Shown: positions 17,146 to 25,085 of the stretch, piece by piece | How positions within the stretch are numbered: position 1 is the first letter of the stretch | Layout of the letters: the number at the start of each line of letters is the position of its first letter | Assembly (NCBI GenBank): GCA_002476495.1 | Contig: DLKL01000017.1 | Location: 37,715-97,542, forward strand | Length of the DNA: 59,828 nt | Direction of reading: 5' to 3' | Origin: Lachnospiraceae bacterium UBA7589 | GTDB taxonomy: Bacteria > Bacillota > Clostridia > Lachnospirales > Lachnospiraceae | Program-made: the position numbers and the translations under genes | Notes under the pieces: generated by a model | Databases searched by the model: none | What the model was told of the DNA's origin: nothing | What the model saw: the letters and a program-made list of their open reading frames with translations, nothing else

Positions 17146-18384
17146 TTACTTATATACCTCTACAGAAATGCTTCCCTGAAATTCGCAATTCACATTTTCT
17201 ATTGTATTATGTCCCAGCTTTATGTTCTGATGATTACCTAAGCCTAATTCTGAGCAGTCGATGTATAATCCCACATCAGACAATGCCAGGGAATCAATAT
17301 CCACCTTCATACCGGAAAGAGTAACCTTATAATTATCAGATAGAATTATCTTATACTTGTAACCTGTTTTCTTGTTTTTCAAAGATATTACCTTGTCTGA
17401 AACATTGTAACTCTTTTCCTCCATCTCTTCTATATCTACCGTAATTACTATCTGCGAATCTGAATCTGCTATAATTATCCCATCATCCAGATACTTTTTC
17501 AGTTCAATTGTAGTCTGGTAGTCTTCACTTATTCCACTAATATGAATATCATCAATCTTAATTGTATCAATTTTTGCAAGAGCATCCGGTTCTCCTGCTA
17601 TTCTTATTGTCTGTGGCTGGTATACCACATTGGCAACTCCATATCCATCCTTTGGTGTACCATTAACCTCTACCTCTATATCTACGGTCTTTACGGGATA
17701 TATATCCACACTGACTTCAACTTCTGTAACACTCAGCTTAATCTTGTCATTTTTAATTTCGTCACCGTATGCATCATATAATATAATATTTCCAGTCTGG
17801 TTATAATCCTGCTTTACCCCATCCGCAGGTACTGTAACTACAGCCTCTGTAATTTTGTCCACAGAGCTTTTCGGGCCTTCTATCGTTACCAAACTTGGGT
17901 TTACCTGGCAGCTTCCAACAGCATAACCATCCATCGGAGTACCCGTGGTTTTAATTTTTACAGGGAATTGTATCTTAACCTTTTCCTCCAGATTAAGCTT
18001 CATGGTACTGTCCTTACAGGTAATGGTCAAAGCATCATTAACGTCTGACTTTTTGGCAGTCACCTCAATTTGAACAGAGTTTGTTATAGACATCGTTGAC
18101 AAATCCGCTGTAGCCCTGAAATCATCCTTTGATAGCCCACTGACAACAGATCGTCGTCCTTTTACAACAATGTTTACGGTATCCCCGCTTACCACATCAT
18201 ATATCTGGTCAAGCTCATCCAAAACATCACCGTTAAGCTTTTCTACAGGTATATCATTAATCTGTCTGGTTATAGTAGCATCAGAAATATTCATGACAAC
18301 CAGCCATAATACAACGGCAAAAAAAACAGCCAAAAGCTTATATCCAAAATTATTCAGCACTTTGCTTTTTACTTTGCTTTTCAT
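17146..18384 (-). CDS. cdaR: CdaR, YbbR-domain regulator of diadenylate cyclase
   Basis: 412 residues. One N-terminal membrane anchor (NFGYKLLAVFFAVVLWLVV), then YbbR repeats outside the membrane; at least four are visible as VxGP/VxGxxxxVxxI blocks (TIEGPKSSVDKI, RIAGEPDALAKI). It binds CdaA and modulates c-di-AMP synthesis. The start is the ATG at 18384, preceded by GGGGGG; the frame is open far upstream inside cdaA but has no ribosome site. It overlaps the cdaA 3' end by 35 bases. Confidence 0.92.
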   Translation of the reverse strand: MKSKVKSKVLNNFGYKLLAVFFAVVLWLVVMNISDATITRQINDIPVEKLNGDVLDELDQIYDVVSGDTVNIVVKGRRSVVSGLSKDDFRATADLSTMSITNSVQIEVTAKKSDVNDALTITCKDSTMKLNLEEKVKIQFPVKIKTTGTPMDGYAVGSCQVNPSLVTIEGPKSSVDKITEAVVTVPADGVKQDYNQTGNIILYDAYGDEIKNDKIKLSVTEVEVSVDIYPVKTVDIEVEVNGTPKDGYGVANVVYQPQTIRIAGEPDALAKIDTIKIDDIHISGISEDYQTTIELKKYLDDGIIIADSDSQIVITVDIEEMEEKSYNVSDKVISLKNKKTGYKYKIILSDNYKVTLSGMKVDIDSLALSDVGLYIDCSELGLGNHQNIKLGHNTIENVNCEFQGSISVEVYK

Positions 18385-19240
18385 TTTTTTTGCCCCCCTT
18401 TCTACGTTTAAAGCGTCTCGATTCCACGTCCTTAACCTGAAGGGAAGATAACTGTTTTCTAAGCATTTCCGGATCCAGATTTCTATATAATGTACCTGTA
18501 TGGGCAACAGATATAGTACCTGTTTCTTCAGATACAATCACAGTCATGCTGTCTGATACCTCACTGATTCCCACTGCTGCCCGATGTCTTGTTCCCAGAT
18601 CCTTATTAAGATCGTTCCTTCCGGTCAGGGGGAGATAACATGTAGCTGCAAGGACACGATTATTCCTGATAATCACAGCTCCGTCATGCAAAGGTGTATT
18701 GTGCTCAAATATATTAACCAAAAGCTGTTTTGATATAGCAGCATCGATATTTATTCCAGTACTTTCATACTCTCCAAGAGCCACATCCTGTTCGATTACT
18801 ATAAGAGCTCCTGTTTTATTTTTACTCAAATCCACCGCAGCAGCTACAATCTCATGGATAGTATGATTATTCAGCCTTTCATCCCTTATGTTTTTATCAT
18901 CTCTTGTAAGAACATCATAAAAAATCTTCTTACGCCCAAGCTCCTCCAGGGCACGCCTGAGTTCAGGCTGAAACAGCACAATAACAGCTATAATTCCTAC
19001 ACTGATTGTATTTTTAATAATCCATAATATGGTATTAAGCTTAAACAAAGCGGCAATTCCCACAAATATGGCAATAACCACAATTCCCTTAAACAACGTC
19101 CATGCTCTTGTCTTTTTAAACCAAAGCATTACATTATAAAAAAGATAAGATAAGATAACTATCTCAATAATATCTGTAAGGGTTATACCTGGAATGTAAA
19201 ACCAATCAAAATATACACTTGTTGTTCCGAAATTATTCAA
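18350..19240 (-). CDS. cdaA: Diadenylate cyclase CdaA
   Basis: 296 residues. Three N-terminal membrane helices (~residues 20-90), a short linker, then the DAC domain with both signature motifs: LHDGAVIIRNN (DGA) and GTRHRAAVGISE (RHR). It makes c-di-AMP from two ATP, controlling K+ uptake and wall homeostasis. The start is a TTG with a GGGTGG site; the next in-frame codon upstream is preceded by a stop, so no ATG is available. A basic Lys/Arg-rich tail (FKRRKGGKKNEKQSKKQ) extends past the domain. Confidence 0.95.
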   Translation of the reverse strand: MNNFGTTSVYFDWFYIPGITLTDIIEIVILSYLFYNVMLWFKKTRAWTLFKGIVVIAIFVGIAALFKLNTILWIIKNTISVGIIAVIVLFQPELRRALEELGRKKIFYDVLTRDDKNIRDERLNNHTIHEIVAAAVDLSKNKTGALIVIEQDVALGEYESTGINIDAAISKQLLVNIFEHNTPLHDGAVIIRNNRVLAATCYLPLTGRNDLNKDLGTRHRAAVGISEVSDSMTVIVSEETGTISVAHTGTLYRNLDPEMLRKQLSSLQVKDVESRRFKRRKGGKKNEKQSKKQSAE

Positions 19241-19263
19241 ATGCCCACCCCATTGCTACATTA

Positions 19264-20241
19264 TTATTGTCCGATTTTTTCTGCTTTATTTCTTCCGTTG
19301 CGGATCATGTTATCAGTTTTTTCTTCAGTAATTTTCTTTACCACCTTGTTTTTAGCCGGTACATCGTACTTTGGAACTGCCTTGACATAATAATAGAACT
19401 CATCATCCTCAAATTGAACAGATTCCTTGTGGGCATAATCAAATATTCCCTTAAAGAACTGTGCTATGGCGCCAACAATTATCCCAACAAGAGAACCAAT
19501 AATCACACTTCCCATTCCCGGTCCGTCTACCTTTAAGATGGCTCCGCATATCGGAAAGCATATAATACTTAAAACACCGCTCACAGCTATTCCTATGTAA
19601 AATGCATAATCAATATTCAGTCTGTATATCACATACCCTATTGCTATAATCAGTGCAAATACCAAAATTGTCAATAAAATTTCCTTATTCTTAAGCACAT
19701 TGTCTACAATATACGAAAACACATTTACATCATTCTCTTTTGTGGTGCTTATATTATGTATTTCTTTCGTTGCATTTGCAAAATAGTATATTAATACACC
19801 AAAGGCAGCCGGTATAATTCCCGGCAAGCCTGCAAAAATAACCACAATAACAGGAGTGGCAAATTCCAAATGAAGTGTATAAAGCACCGGTACCAGTGCG
19901 AGAATCCAGCTGCAATCAGGGAACATCCTCATATATGTACAGAATATTACAATATAAAGTACTCCAAAGGCAAGTGCAAGTTCCGTGCCTACTGACGCAA
20001 CATTCAGCAATATTACAATTCCCCCGAGAAAAACAACAACTCCGTTAGGTACCAGTGAGCATATCAGGGCCAGCAGGAAGATTATCCCACCCTGGTCAAA
20101 TAAATCAGAGTACCCAAAAAGATTCTTAATTGTATTAAACATAATAAGTGAACCTACAAATCTTATCAGAGGAATAGTGATTTCATCAAACTTTCTAAAA
20201 AAATTACGTATATTATTTCTAATTGTTAACAGCTCCGACAT
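19264..20241 (-). CDS. Polytopic membrane protein of the cda operon, function unknown
   Basis: 325 residues with about eight hydrophobic segments between residues 25 and 275, then an acidic/basic cytoplasmic tail (ESVQFEDDEFYYYVKAVPKYDVP and a Lys-rich end). I do not recognise a family. It sits between a two-helix protein (start directly after that gene's stop codon) and cdaA (23 bases downstream), so it is made with the cyclase. The FEDDEFYYYVKAVPKY tail looks like a docking motif. A role as a c-di-AMP pathway sensor or partner is inference only. Confidence 0.8.
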   Translation of the reverse strand: MSELLTIRNNIRNFFRKFDEITIPLIRFVGSLIMFNTIKNLFGYSDLFDQGGIIFLLALICSLVPNGVVVFLGGIVILLNVASVGTELALAFGVLYIVIFCTYMRMFPDCSWILALVPVLYTLHLEFATPVIVVIFAGLPGIIPAAFGVLIYYFANATKEIHNISTTKENDVNVFSYIVDNVLKNKEILLTILVFALIIAIGYVIYRLNIDYAFYIGIAVSGVLSIICFPICGAILKVDGPGMGSVIIGSLVGIIVGAIAQFFKGIFDYAHKESVQFEDDEFYYYVKAVPKYDVPAKNKVVKKITEEKTDNMIRNGRNKAEKIGQ

Positions 20242-20997
20242 CTATCTATTCTCCTTTCTGTCACTGTAAGTTCTTTCCGGCTGGGTTTTTCCGGTCTGGA
20301 TTCTCTGCATTCTCTCAAGCTGTGCTCTCTCCTGCTGCCTTCTTCTTTGCATCTGGCTTTCATATTCCTGCCGCTTTCTTAACTCTTCCCGGTTTTTTGC
20401 AGCAATTCTCTCATTTCTCTGTCTGACATTCTCTATAATCTGTTGTTCTTTCGCTCTTTTCTCCTGTTCAATGCGCTGTTTGAGAATCTCTGAGCGGTTA
20501 ACACGGGATCTCTGATTATTACCTTGGGCATCCCCTGCATGAGTCTGATTGGAAATACGTGGGTTTTCCATACTTATACGAGAATTTTTAACCAGTTTTC
20601 CTCTTCTTGCCGGTCCTCCCTGAAGTTCAATCAAATCCTTCAGCATGGAATTGTACCTTGTAAGTCTTGGTTTTGCCTTTGCATATCTGTATTTGTATAC
20701 AAAGCCTGATATCACACATAATATTATGCACAAAGCAGCATAGTATCCCAGATATTTATACATAACATCAAAATAATCTATATTATTCAGCTGGGCAAGC
20801 ACCTCATCAAAGCCTACGAATACAAACGCAGCCACAACAGTCCAATAGGCAATTGTAACGAATATCCAGGTCTTCAGCACATTAAATCTCACAAAGTCAC
20901 CTCTGAAATACCTGCTTACAACCAAATCTTTGTTTTTTTCATGCTTTTCATATATAGACAGTTTTGTCATAAGTCTAACTTTGCGTTCATCAACCAT
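20242..20997 (-). CDS. Two-helix membrane protein with Arg/Glu/Gln coiled-coil tail, first gene of cda operon
   Basis: 251 residues. Two membrane helices (~residues 40-65 and 85-110) are followed by a ~140-residue cytoplasmic tail rich in Arg, Gln and Glu, strongly predicted by eye to be a long coiled coil (QRIEQEKRAKEQQIIENVRQ). No known domain. It starts the operon behind a good promoter, and its stop codon directly abuts the start of the next membrane gene. Function unknown; position argues for a partner of the CdaA complex. Confidence 0.8.
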   Translation of the reverse strand: MVDERKVRLMTKLSIYEKHEKNKDLVVSRYFRGDFVRFNVLKTWIFVTIAYWTVVAAFVFVGFDEVLAQLNNIDYFDVMYKYLGYYAALCIILCVISGFVYKYRYAKAKPRLTRYNSMLKDLIELQGGPARRGKLVKNSRISMENPRISNQTHAGDAQGNNQRSRVNRSEILKQRIEQEKRAKEQQIIENVRQRNERIAAKNREELRKRQEYESQMQRRRQQERAQLERMQRIQTGKTQPERTYSDRKENR

Positions 20998-21037
20998 GGT
21001 TTTTCCTCTCTCAAAATAGTCATAATCATACTAACCT

Positions 21038-21066
21038 ATCTTAACATAAAAACACTGTTATATCAA
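21038..21066 (-). promoter_or_regulatory. Promoter of the cda operon
   Basis: Minus-strand TTGATA (21061-21066), 17-base spacer, TAAGAT (21038-21043), 41 bases before the first start codon. Confidence 0.65.
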
Positions 21067-21091
21067 CTTTTTTTACCCTAAGGAAAATAAT

Positions 21092-21124
21092 AAACAGAGA
21101 CCTGCTCCCGGCAAGTCCCTGTTT
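21092..21124 (-). terminator. Terminator of the dlt-like operon
   Basis: Imperfect stem AAACAGAGACCTG / CAAGTCCCTGTTT (two mismatches) with a 7-base loop, then ATTATTTTCC on the minus strand. It lies 17 bases after the SGNH gene. Confidence 0.65.
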
Positions 21125-21141
21125 GTTCTGTATGCTGGATA

Positions 21142-22086
21142 TTATGGTTCCTGCTCATTGCTGTAGTATGTCCAGTCGGCATATCTTAAATCGGATCTTT
21201 TATCATCCAGTTTCAGATTGTCACTGAGATATCCTCCGATAAACAGGGAAACCTTTTTTGCTCCCGTAATATTGAGATGGTCTCCTCCGTCCTTGGTATC
21301 ACAGCTCCAGTCAATATCCGGCTTTGACATAATATTCATATCTATATATGGCACATGACTTGCATCCGCCCAATGTGATACGGCATTATGTCTTGCATAA
21401 TTCCAGTTTCTCGGTGATGGAGCACTTACTATTATCAGCCTTATTCCCTTTTCCCGGCATAGAGTTTCAATCATATCAAGATATTTGATAACACCCGGCT
21501 TAATTTCATCCACCTCAGGAGAATTAATCATATATTCCCCTCCGTTATAAGGATTTACCGATTGCCTTCCTACAAAGCCTTTACGGGGTGACCTCTTTCC
21601 TTTAGGAGATGCACCTGCAATAATATCACCTATTACATTTTTCCACTCCGCATGGTATGCAAAGGCATCAAATTGTTTTGTAAGCTCATCCAGAACCAGG
21701 TCATTTGTATCTGATTTTTTATCCATGTTTCTGTAAAAACAGGTTGCCTCTATAACCACGGCCTTAGGAGACTGTGAGTCAAGTGCTTCTTTTAAGATTG
21801 CGTAGGTATCGCAAATACGTTGTGCAGACGTACCACAAACAAAGGATGTAAATCCGTAATTTTCCCATATTGCAAGCGGATCAAAGGCAGAATAACATAT
21901 ACTGTCACCCATAAATAATACATCAAGTGTATTATCCTCTTCCTCCTCCACCTGGGCTATCTTACTTTTTACTGCACAGGGATCATATACATTTTCATCG
22001 GTCCTTCGCACAAGTCCGGCAGATAAAAGGCATAATATTATCAGCTGCCCTCCCAGAAACCCCAGAACTTTAAAAAAATTTTTCAT
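21142..22086 (-). CDS. SGNH-fold protein, DltD-like role in a dlt-like operon
   Basis: 314 residues with one N-terminal membrane anchor (residues 7-26) and the rest outside the cell. Block I LFMGDSICYSAF carries the nucleophile Ser62; the C-terminal block DGGDHLNITGAKK gives the catalytic His270, although the acid spacing (D266 or D269) differs from the usual D-x-x-H. It is the fifth gene of the operon beginning with the AMP ligase. Like DltD it may move or remove the acyl group brought out by the MBOAT protein. Sequence resemblance to DltD itself is weak. Confidence 0.82.
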   Translation of the reverse strand: MKNFFKVLGFLGGQLIILCLLSAGLVRRTDENVYDPCAVKSKIAQVEEEEDNTLDVLFMGDSICYSAFDPLAIWENYGFTSFVCGTSAQRICDTYAILKEALDSQSPKAVVIEATCFYRNMDKKSDTNDLVLDELTKQFDAFAYHAEWKNVIGDIIAGASPKGKRSPRKGFVGRQSVNPYNGGEYMINSPEVDEIKPGVIKYLDMIETLCREKGIRLIIVSAPSPRNWNYARHNAVSHWADASHVPYIDMNIMSKPDIDWSCDTKDGGDHLNITGAKKVSLFIGGYLSDNLKLDDKRSDLRYADWTYYSNEQEP

Positions 22087-22169
22087 AGGAATACCTTCTC
22101 CTTATTTCTCCTTTGTCACTTATTATCATAGCTTCAAAATACGACTAATTAATTTTAAACCGGATTTAA

Positions 22170-23657
22170 TCAATAGGCCGCATAAATCATATCAACAATT
22201 GTATAACCGGCACCATATGCCCCGAATATAATCACACAGGCTATTATTCCATACCACACACCCCATCTTACAGGCAGGCTGAATGAGGCTATTTTTTTTC
22301 TAATGGAAATGCCCTTTTCATGTATTATGTCAACTATGAGTACAATTGCTATTCCAATCAGAGCAATAATAGTCTCGTATTCGTCTATACCGAAATTGGT
22401 TTCACTCAGATTTCCGATATTAAATCTTGTAATAATCCTTCCAAACATTCTAAATCCGTCTTTCAGGGTGCTTGCCCGGAAGAACATTTCGCCTATATTA
22501 ACTATTACAAACAGCTTCATTCCCCTAAGAGCACACAACAGACCCTTGTGCTTATAGATTCCCAGTTTTTCACCTATTTTTTTTACAGGTTCTTCTGTTA
22601 TATTTTCTATGAAAATGAGAACAAAATAGTACATTCCATAAAAAATGTAGGTTGCTCCCGCTCCATGCCATATTCCGTTTATAGACCATACTGCAAAAAG
22701 TGCTACCGTAGGAGCAACAAACTTGCTCATCTTCAGTCCGAATTTCTTTTTACACTTTTTTGCTATTTTTTTCACAGGCTTTGCAAGAGAAACAGGATAA
22801 AATACATAATCCTTAAGCCATGTTCCCAGAGTTATATGCCAGCGTCTCCAAAAATCCGATGCTCCTGTTGCAAAAAACGGCTGTCTGAAATTTTCCGGCA
22901 GGGTAACACCAAATATTTCCCCGGTTCCTATAACAATATCCATGCATCCTGAAAATTCCATGTATAGCTGACAGGTAAATGCCACGGCACCTACAAAAAT
23001 GGCAGAGCCGTCATAGGATTCATAATTGCCGAATACCTTTCCTACTACAGGTGCAATTCTGTCTGCAATAAGCATTTTTTTGAACAATCCCCACAGTATC
23101 CTCTGATAACCAAATACCATGTTGTTAAATTCTATAGGTTTCCCCGAATAAAGCTCAGATGCAACCTGACTATAACGGCTTATAGGTCCCTCCATAATCT
23201 GAGGGAAAAAGCTCAGGTATAATATAAGTCTGACAGGATTTTTGTCAACAGAAACACTTCCTCTGTATACATCCGTCATATAGGAAATAGTCTGAAGGGT
23301 ATAATAGGATATTCCTACAGGAGCAATCAGGTCAACTCCAAATGCCTTAAGGTACTTAAATACCACCAGCATGGCAAGATTTATAGCTATGCACCCCCCC
23401 AGTATAAGACGTTTGTTTCTTATGCGGCAGGGCTGCTTTTTATATTTTTCCTCTGCCCGGTCAATAAGCCTTCCTCCGAAATATGTAACAGCCGATGCCA
23501 GAATAAAATAGATTATAAGGATTCCGCTAAGCATATAAAAAAATACAAAATCGGCTGCCAGCATTACTATGGGACGTGCTTTCCTTGGTGAAAGCTGATA
23601 CAACAGCATCACAGCAGGAACAAATAGCAGGCTAAAGGTCAGCAAATGATAAGACAC
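22170..23657 (-). CDS. MBOAT acyltransferase, DltB/AlgI-like
   Basis: 495 residues, about eleven membrane helices. Family blocks: FPQIMEGPISRYSQV, ENFRQPFFATGASDFWRRWHITLG (His274) and WSINGIWHGAG with the catalytic His331. Such proteins take an acyl group from a cytoplasmic carrier protein and pass it across the membrane to a surface polymer. Start is GTG with AAGGGAG upstream, one base after the carrier-protein stop. It sits exactly where dltB would lie, but the operon also codes a PLP enzyme absent from dlt. Confidence 0.92.
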   Translation of the reverse strand: MSYHLLTFSLLFVPAVMLLYQLSPRKARPIVMLAADFVFFYMLSGILIIYFILASAVTYFGGRLIDRAEEKYKKQPCRIRNKRLILGGCIAINLAMLVVFKYLKAFGVDLIAPVGISYYTLQTISYMTDVYRGSVSVDKNPVRLILYLSFFPQIMEGPISRYSQVASELYSGKPIEFNNMVFGYQRILWGLFKKMLIADRIAPVVGKVFGNYESYDGSAIFVGAVAFTCQLYMEFSGCMDIVIGTGEIFGVTLPENFRQPFFATGASDFWRRWHITLGTWLKDYVFYPVSLAKPVKKIAKKCKKKFGLKMSKFVAPTVALFAVWSINGIWHGAGATYIFYGMYYFVLIFIENITEEPVKKIGEKLGIYKHKGLLCALRGMKLFVIVNIGEMFFRASTLKDGFRMFGRIITRFNIGNLSETNFGIDEYETIIALIGIAIVLIVDIIHEKGISIRKKIASFSLPVRWGVWYGIIACVIIFGAYGAGYTIVDMIYAAY

Positions 23658-23658
23658 T

Positions 23659-23889
23659 TTAGTTCTCTCCCTTCAATTTGCAAATCATTTCCCAAAGCTT
23701 TGCTGCTGAATTGAAATTCTCGGGGATAAGCTCTGCCGGAGAGATTTCAACATCAAACTCATCTTCTATCTCTGATACAAGGGATAAAATAGCAAAGGAA
23801 TCCAGAATATGATCGTCAATCAATGTAGTACAATTCATAAAGTCCTCACCGGGTGCAATTTCCTCTAAAATCTCAAGTAATTTTTCCAT
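23659..23889 (-). CDS. Acyl carrier protein, DltC-like
   Basis: 76 residues, the four-helix carrier-protein size. The phosphopantetheine Ser is Ser31 in DDHILDSFAILSL, and the body is acidic as expected. It would be loaded by the ligase upstream and unloaded by the MBOAT protein downstream. Start ATG overlaps the PLP-enzyme stop (TAATG), with AGGAGG before it, so the two are translationally coupled; this suggests the PLP enzyme and carrier work in fixed ratio. Confidence 0.93.
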   Translation of the reverse strand: MEKLLEILEEIAPGEDFMNCTTLIDDHILDSFAILSLVSEIEDEFDVEISPAELIPENFNSAAKLWEMICKLKGEN

Positions 23890-25082
23890 TATAATATTCC
23901 TCCTTGTGTTCTGTTCAAATTATTTATCTGTATTATATTTCTCAGAAGTTTCCATCTGCCTTCATTATCAACAAGTACCACTGCCGGAAGCTCTCTGCTT
24001 AAAAACAGAGCCATTCCCTCAGTTACAGAATATGCACCGCAGCGGTAAAAAGCAATTATATCCCCCGGACAAACATCTCCAAGTGATACATCTCTCACAA
24101 TAACATCATTGACAGTGCAAAGCGAACCACATATGTTATATGAACCGGCTGTCTTTTCCCCTGCTTTATTGCCGGATATAACCTTCATAAACGGTTTTTT
24201 CATTCCCATCATCTGCCCGTAATATCCTAACTGGTGAATTCCCCCATCTACAATAATGAAGGAGCTGCCATCAGTATGCTTAATATCATTTATTACGGTA
24301 AGATATGTTCCACACATAGATGTAAGAAATCTTCCCATTTCCAGAGCAATACTGTCAAAGTTCTTAACAGTCTTAAGCAAAGCTGACAATTCGCTAAGTT
24401 GTTCCTTGTTATCCACCTGAGGCTCATTCTCAAAATATGTTACCATAAGTCCGGGGCCATACTCAAGCTCAAGATGAGGAATGGCGAATTTTTCCTTTAA
24501 ATATCCTCCGAACTCATCGAGCATATTCAGCTCTTTTTCTATTTTTTTCATCTTCTTCTGGGTACCCGAGTAATAATGAATTCCTATGGGAATCAAATTT
24601 TTAGTATTTTGTACTTCCGAAAGGACGGTGCAAAGGGTTTCCTTATCCATTCCAAACTGGTTGCCACTGGAAAGTCTTAAAAGTACCTTTATATTAACAT
24701 TATACTTGAGTGCACACTCTTTTAAAATATCATAATGCTTCCTTGATTCAATTGTATATATCCCTTTGCCACCACTGTAGGAAATAATTCTTTCCATAGT
24801 ATCCATGGTCTTATTAACACCGGAAACAATTATTTTATCCGGAGCAATCTGTTCATTTATACATATTTCGTATTCTCCGGGCGAACAAACCTCAAGCCTG
24901 TCAGTCTTTGAAGACATAATCCCTGTAAGGAAGGGATTGGCTTTCATTGCAAAGCATAAGGCTATGTTCTTTGATATATTATCCCTGACAGCCTTAATCT
25001 GAGTATCAACAGCCTCTTCATCAAACACATAGACCGGTGTACCACAGTTGTGGGTTATGTCTTTTATCATCTTGTCATCCAT
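23889..25082 (-). CDS. Fold-III PLP enzyme, diaminopimelate/ornithine decarboxylase-like
   Basis: 397 residues. The family plan of LysA/ODC is clear: PLP Lys47 in CFAMKANPF, then HYYSGTQ (the usual HIGS loop is altered), LEYGPG, EMGRFL, Cys322 in GSLCTVND, and Tyr351 in CGAYS. LysA has C-E-S at the Cys322 position and uses that Glu for substrate; here it is C-T-V, so diaminopimelate is unlikely. It lies between an AMP ligase and a carrier protein. Similar trios with a PLP decarboxylase occur in exosortase-associated clusters, and BtrK of butirosin synthesis decarboxylates a carrier-bound glutamate. Decarboxylation or racemisation of a free or carrier-bound amino acid is the best guess. Confidence 0.85.
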   Translation of the reverse strand: MDDKMIKDITHNCGTPVYVFDEEAVDTQIKAVRDNISKNIALCFAMKANPFLTGIMSSKTDRLEVCSPGEYEICINEQIAPDKIIVSGVNKTMDTMERIISYSGGKGIYTIESRKHYDILKECALKYNVNIKVLLRLSSGNQFGMDKETLCTVLSEVQNTKNLIPIGIHYYSGTQKKMKKIEKELNMLDEFGGYLKEKFAIPHLELEYGPGLMVTYFENEPQVDNKEQLSELSALLKTVKNFDSIALEMGRFLTSMCGTYLTVINDIKHTDGSSFIIVDGGIHQLGYYGQMMGMKKPFMKVISGNKAGEKTAGSYNICGSLCTVNDVIVRDVSLGDVCPGDIIAFYRCGAYSVTEGMALFLSRELPAVVLVDNEGRWKLLRNIIQINNLNRTQGGIL

Positions 25083-25085
25083 ATC

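Noticed and set aside
23889..25082. Calling the PLP enzyme lysA
   Set aside because: The substrate Glu of CES is missing and the gene sits in a carrier-protein operon without lysine genes.
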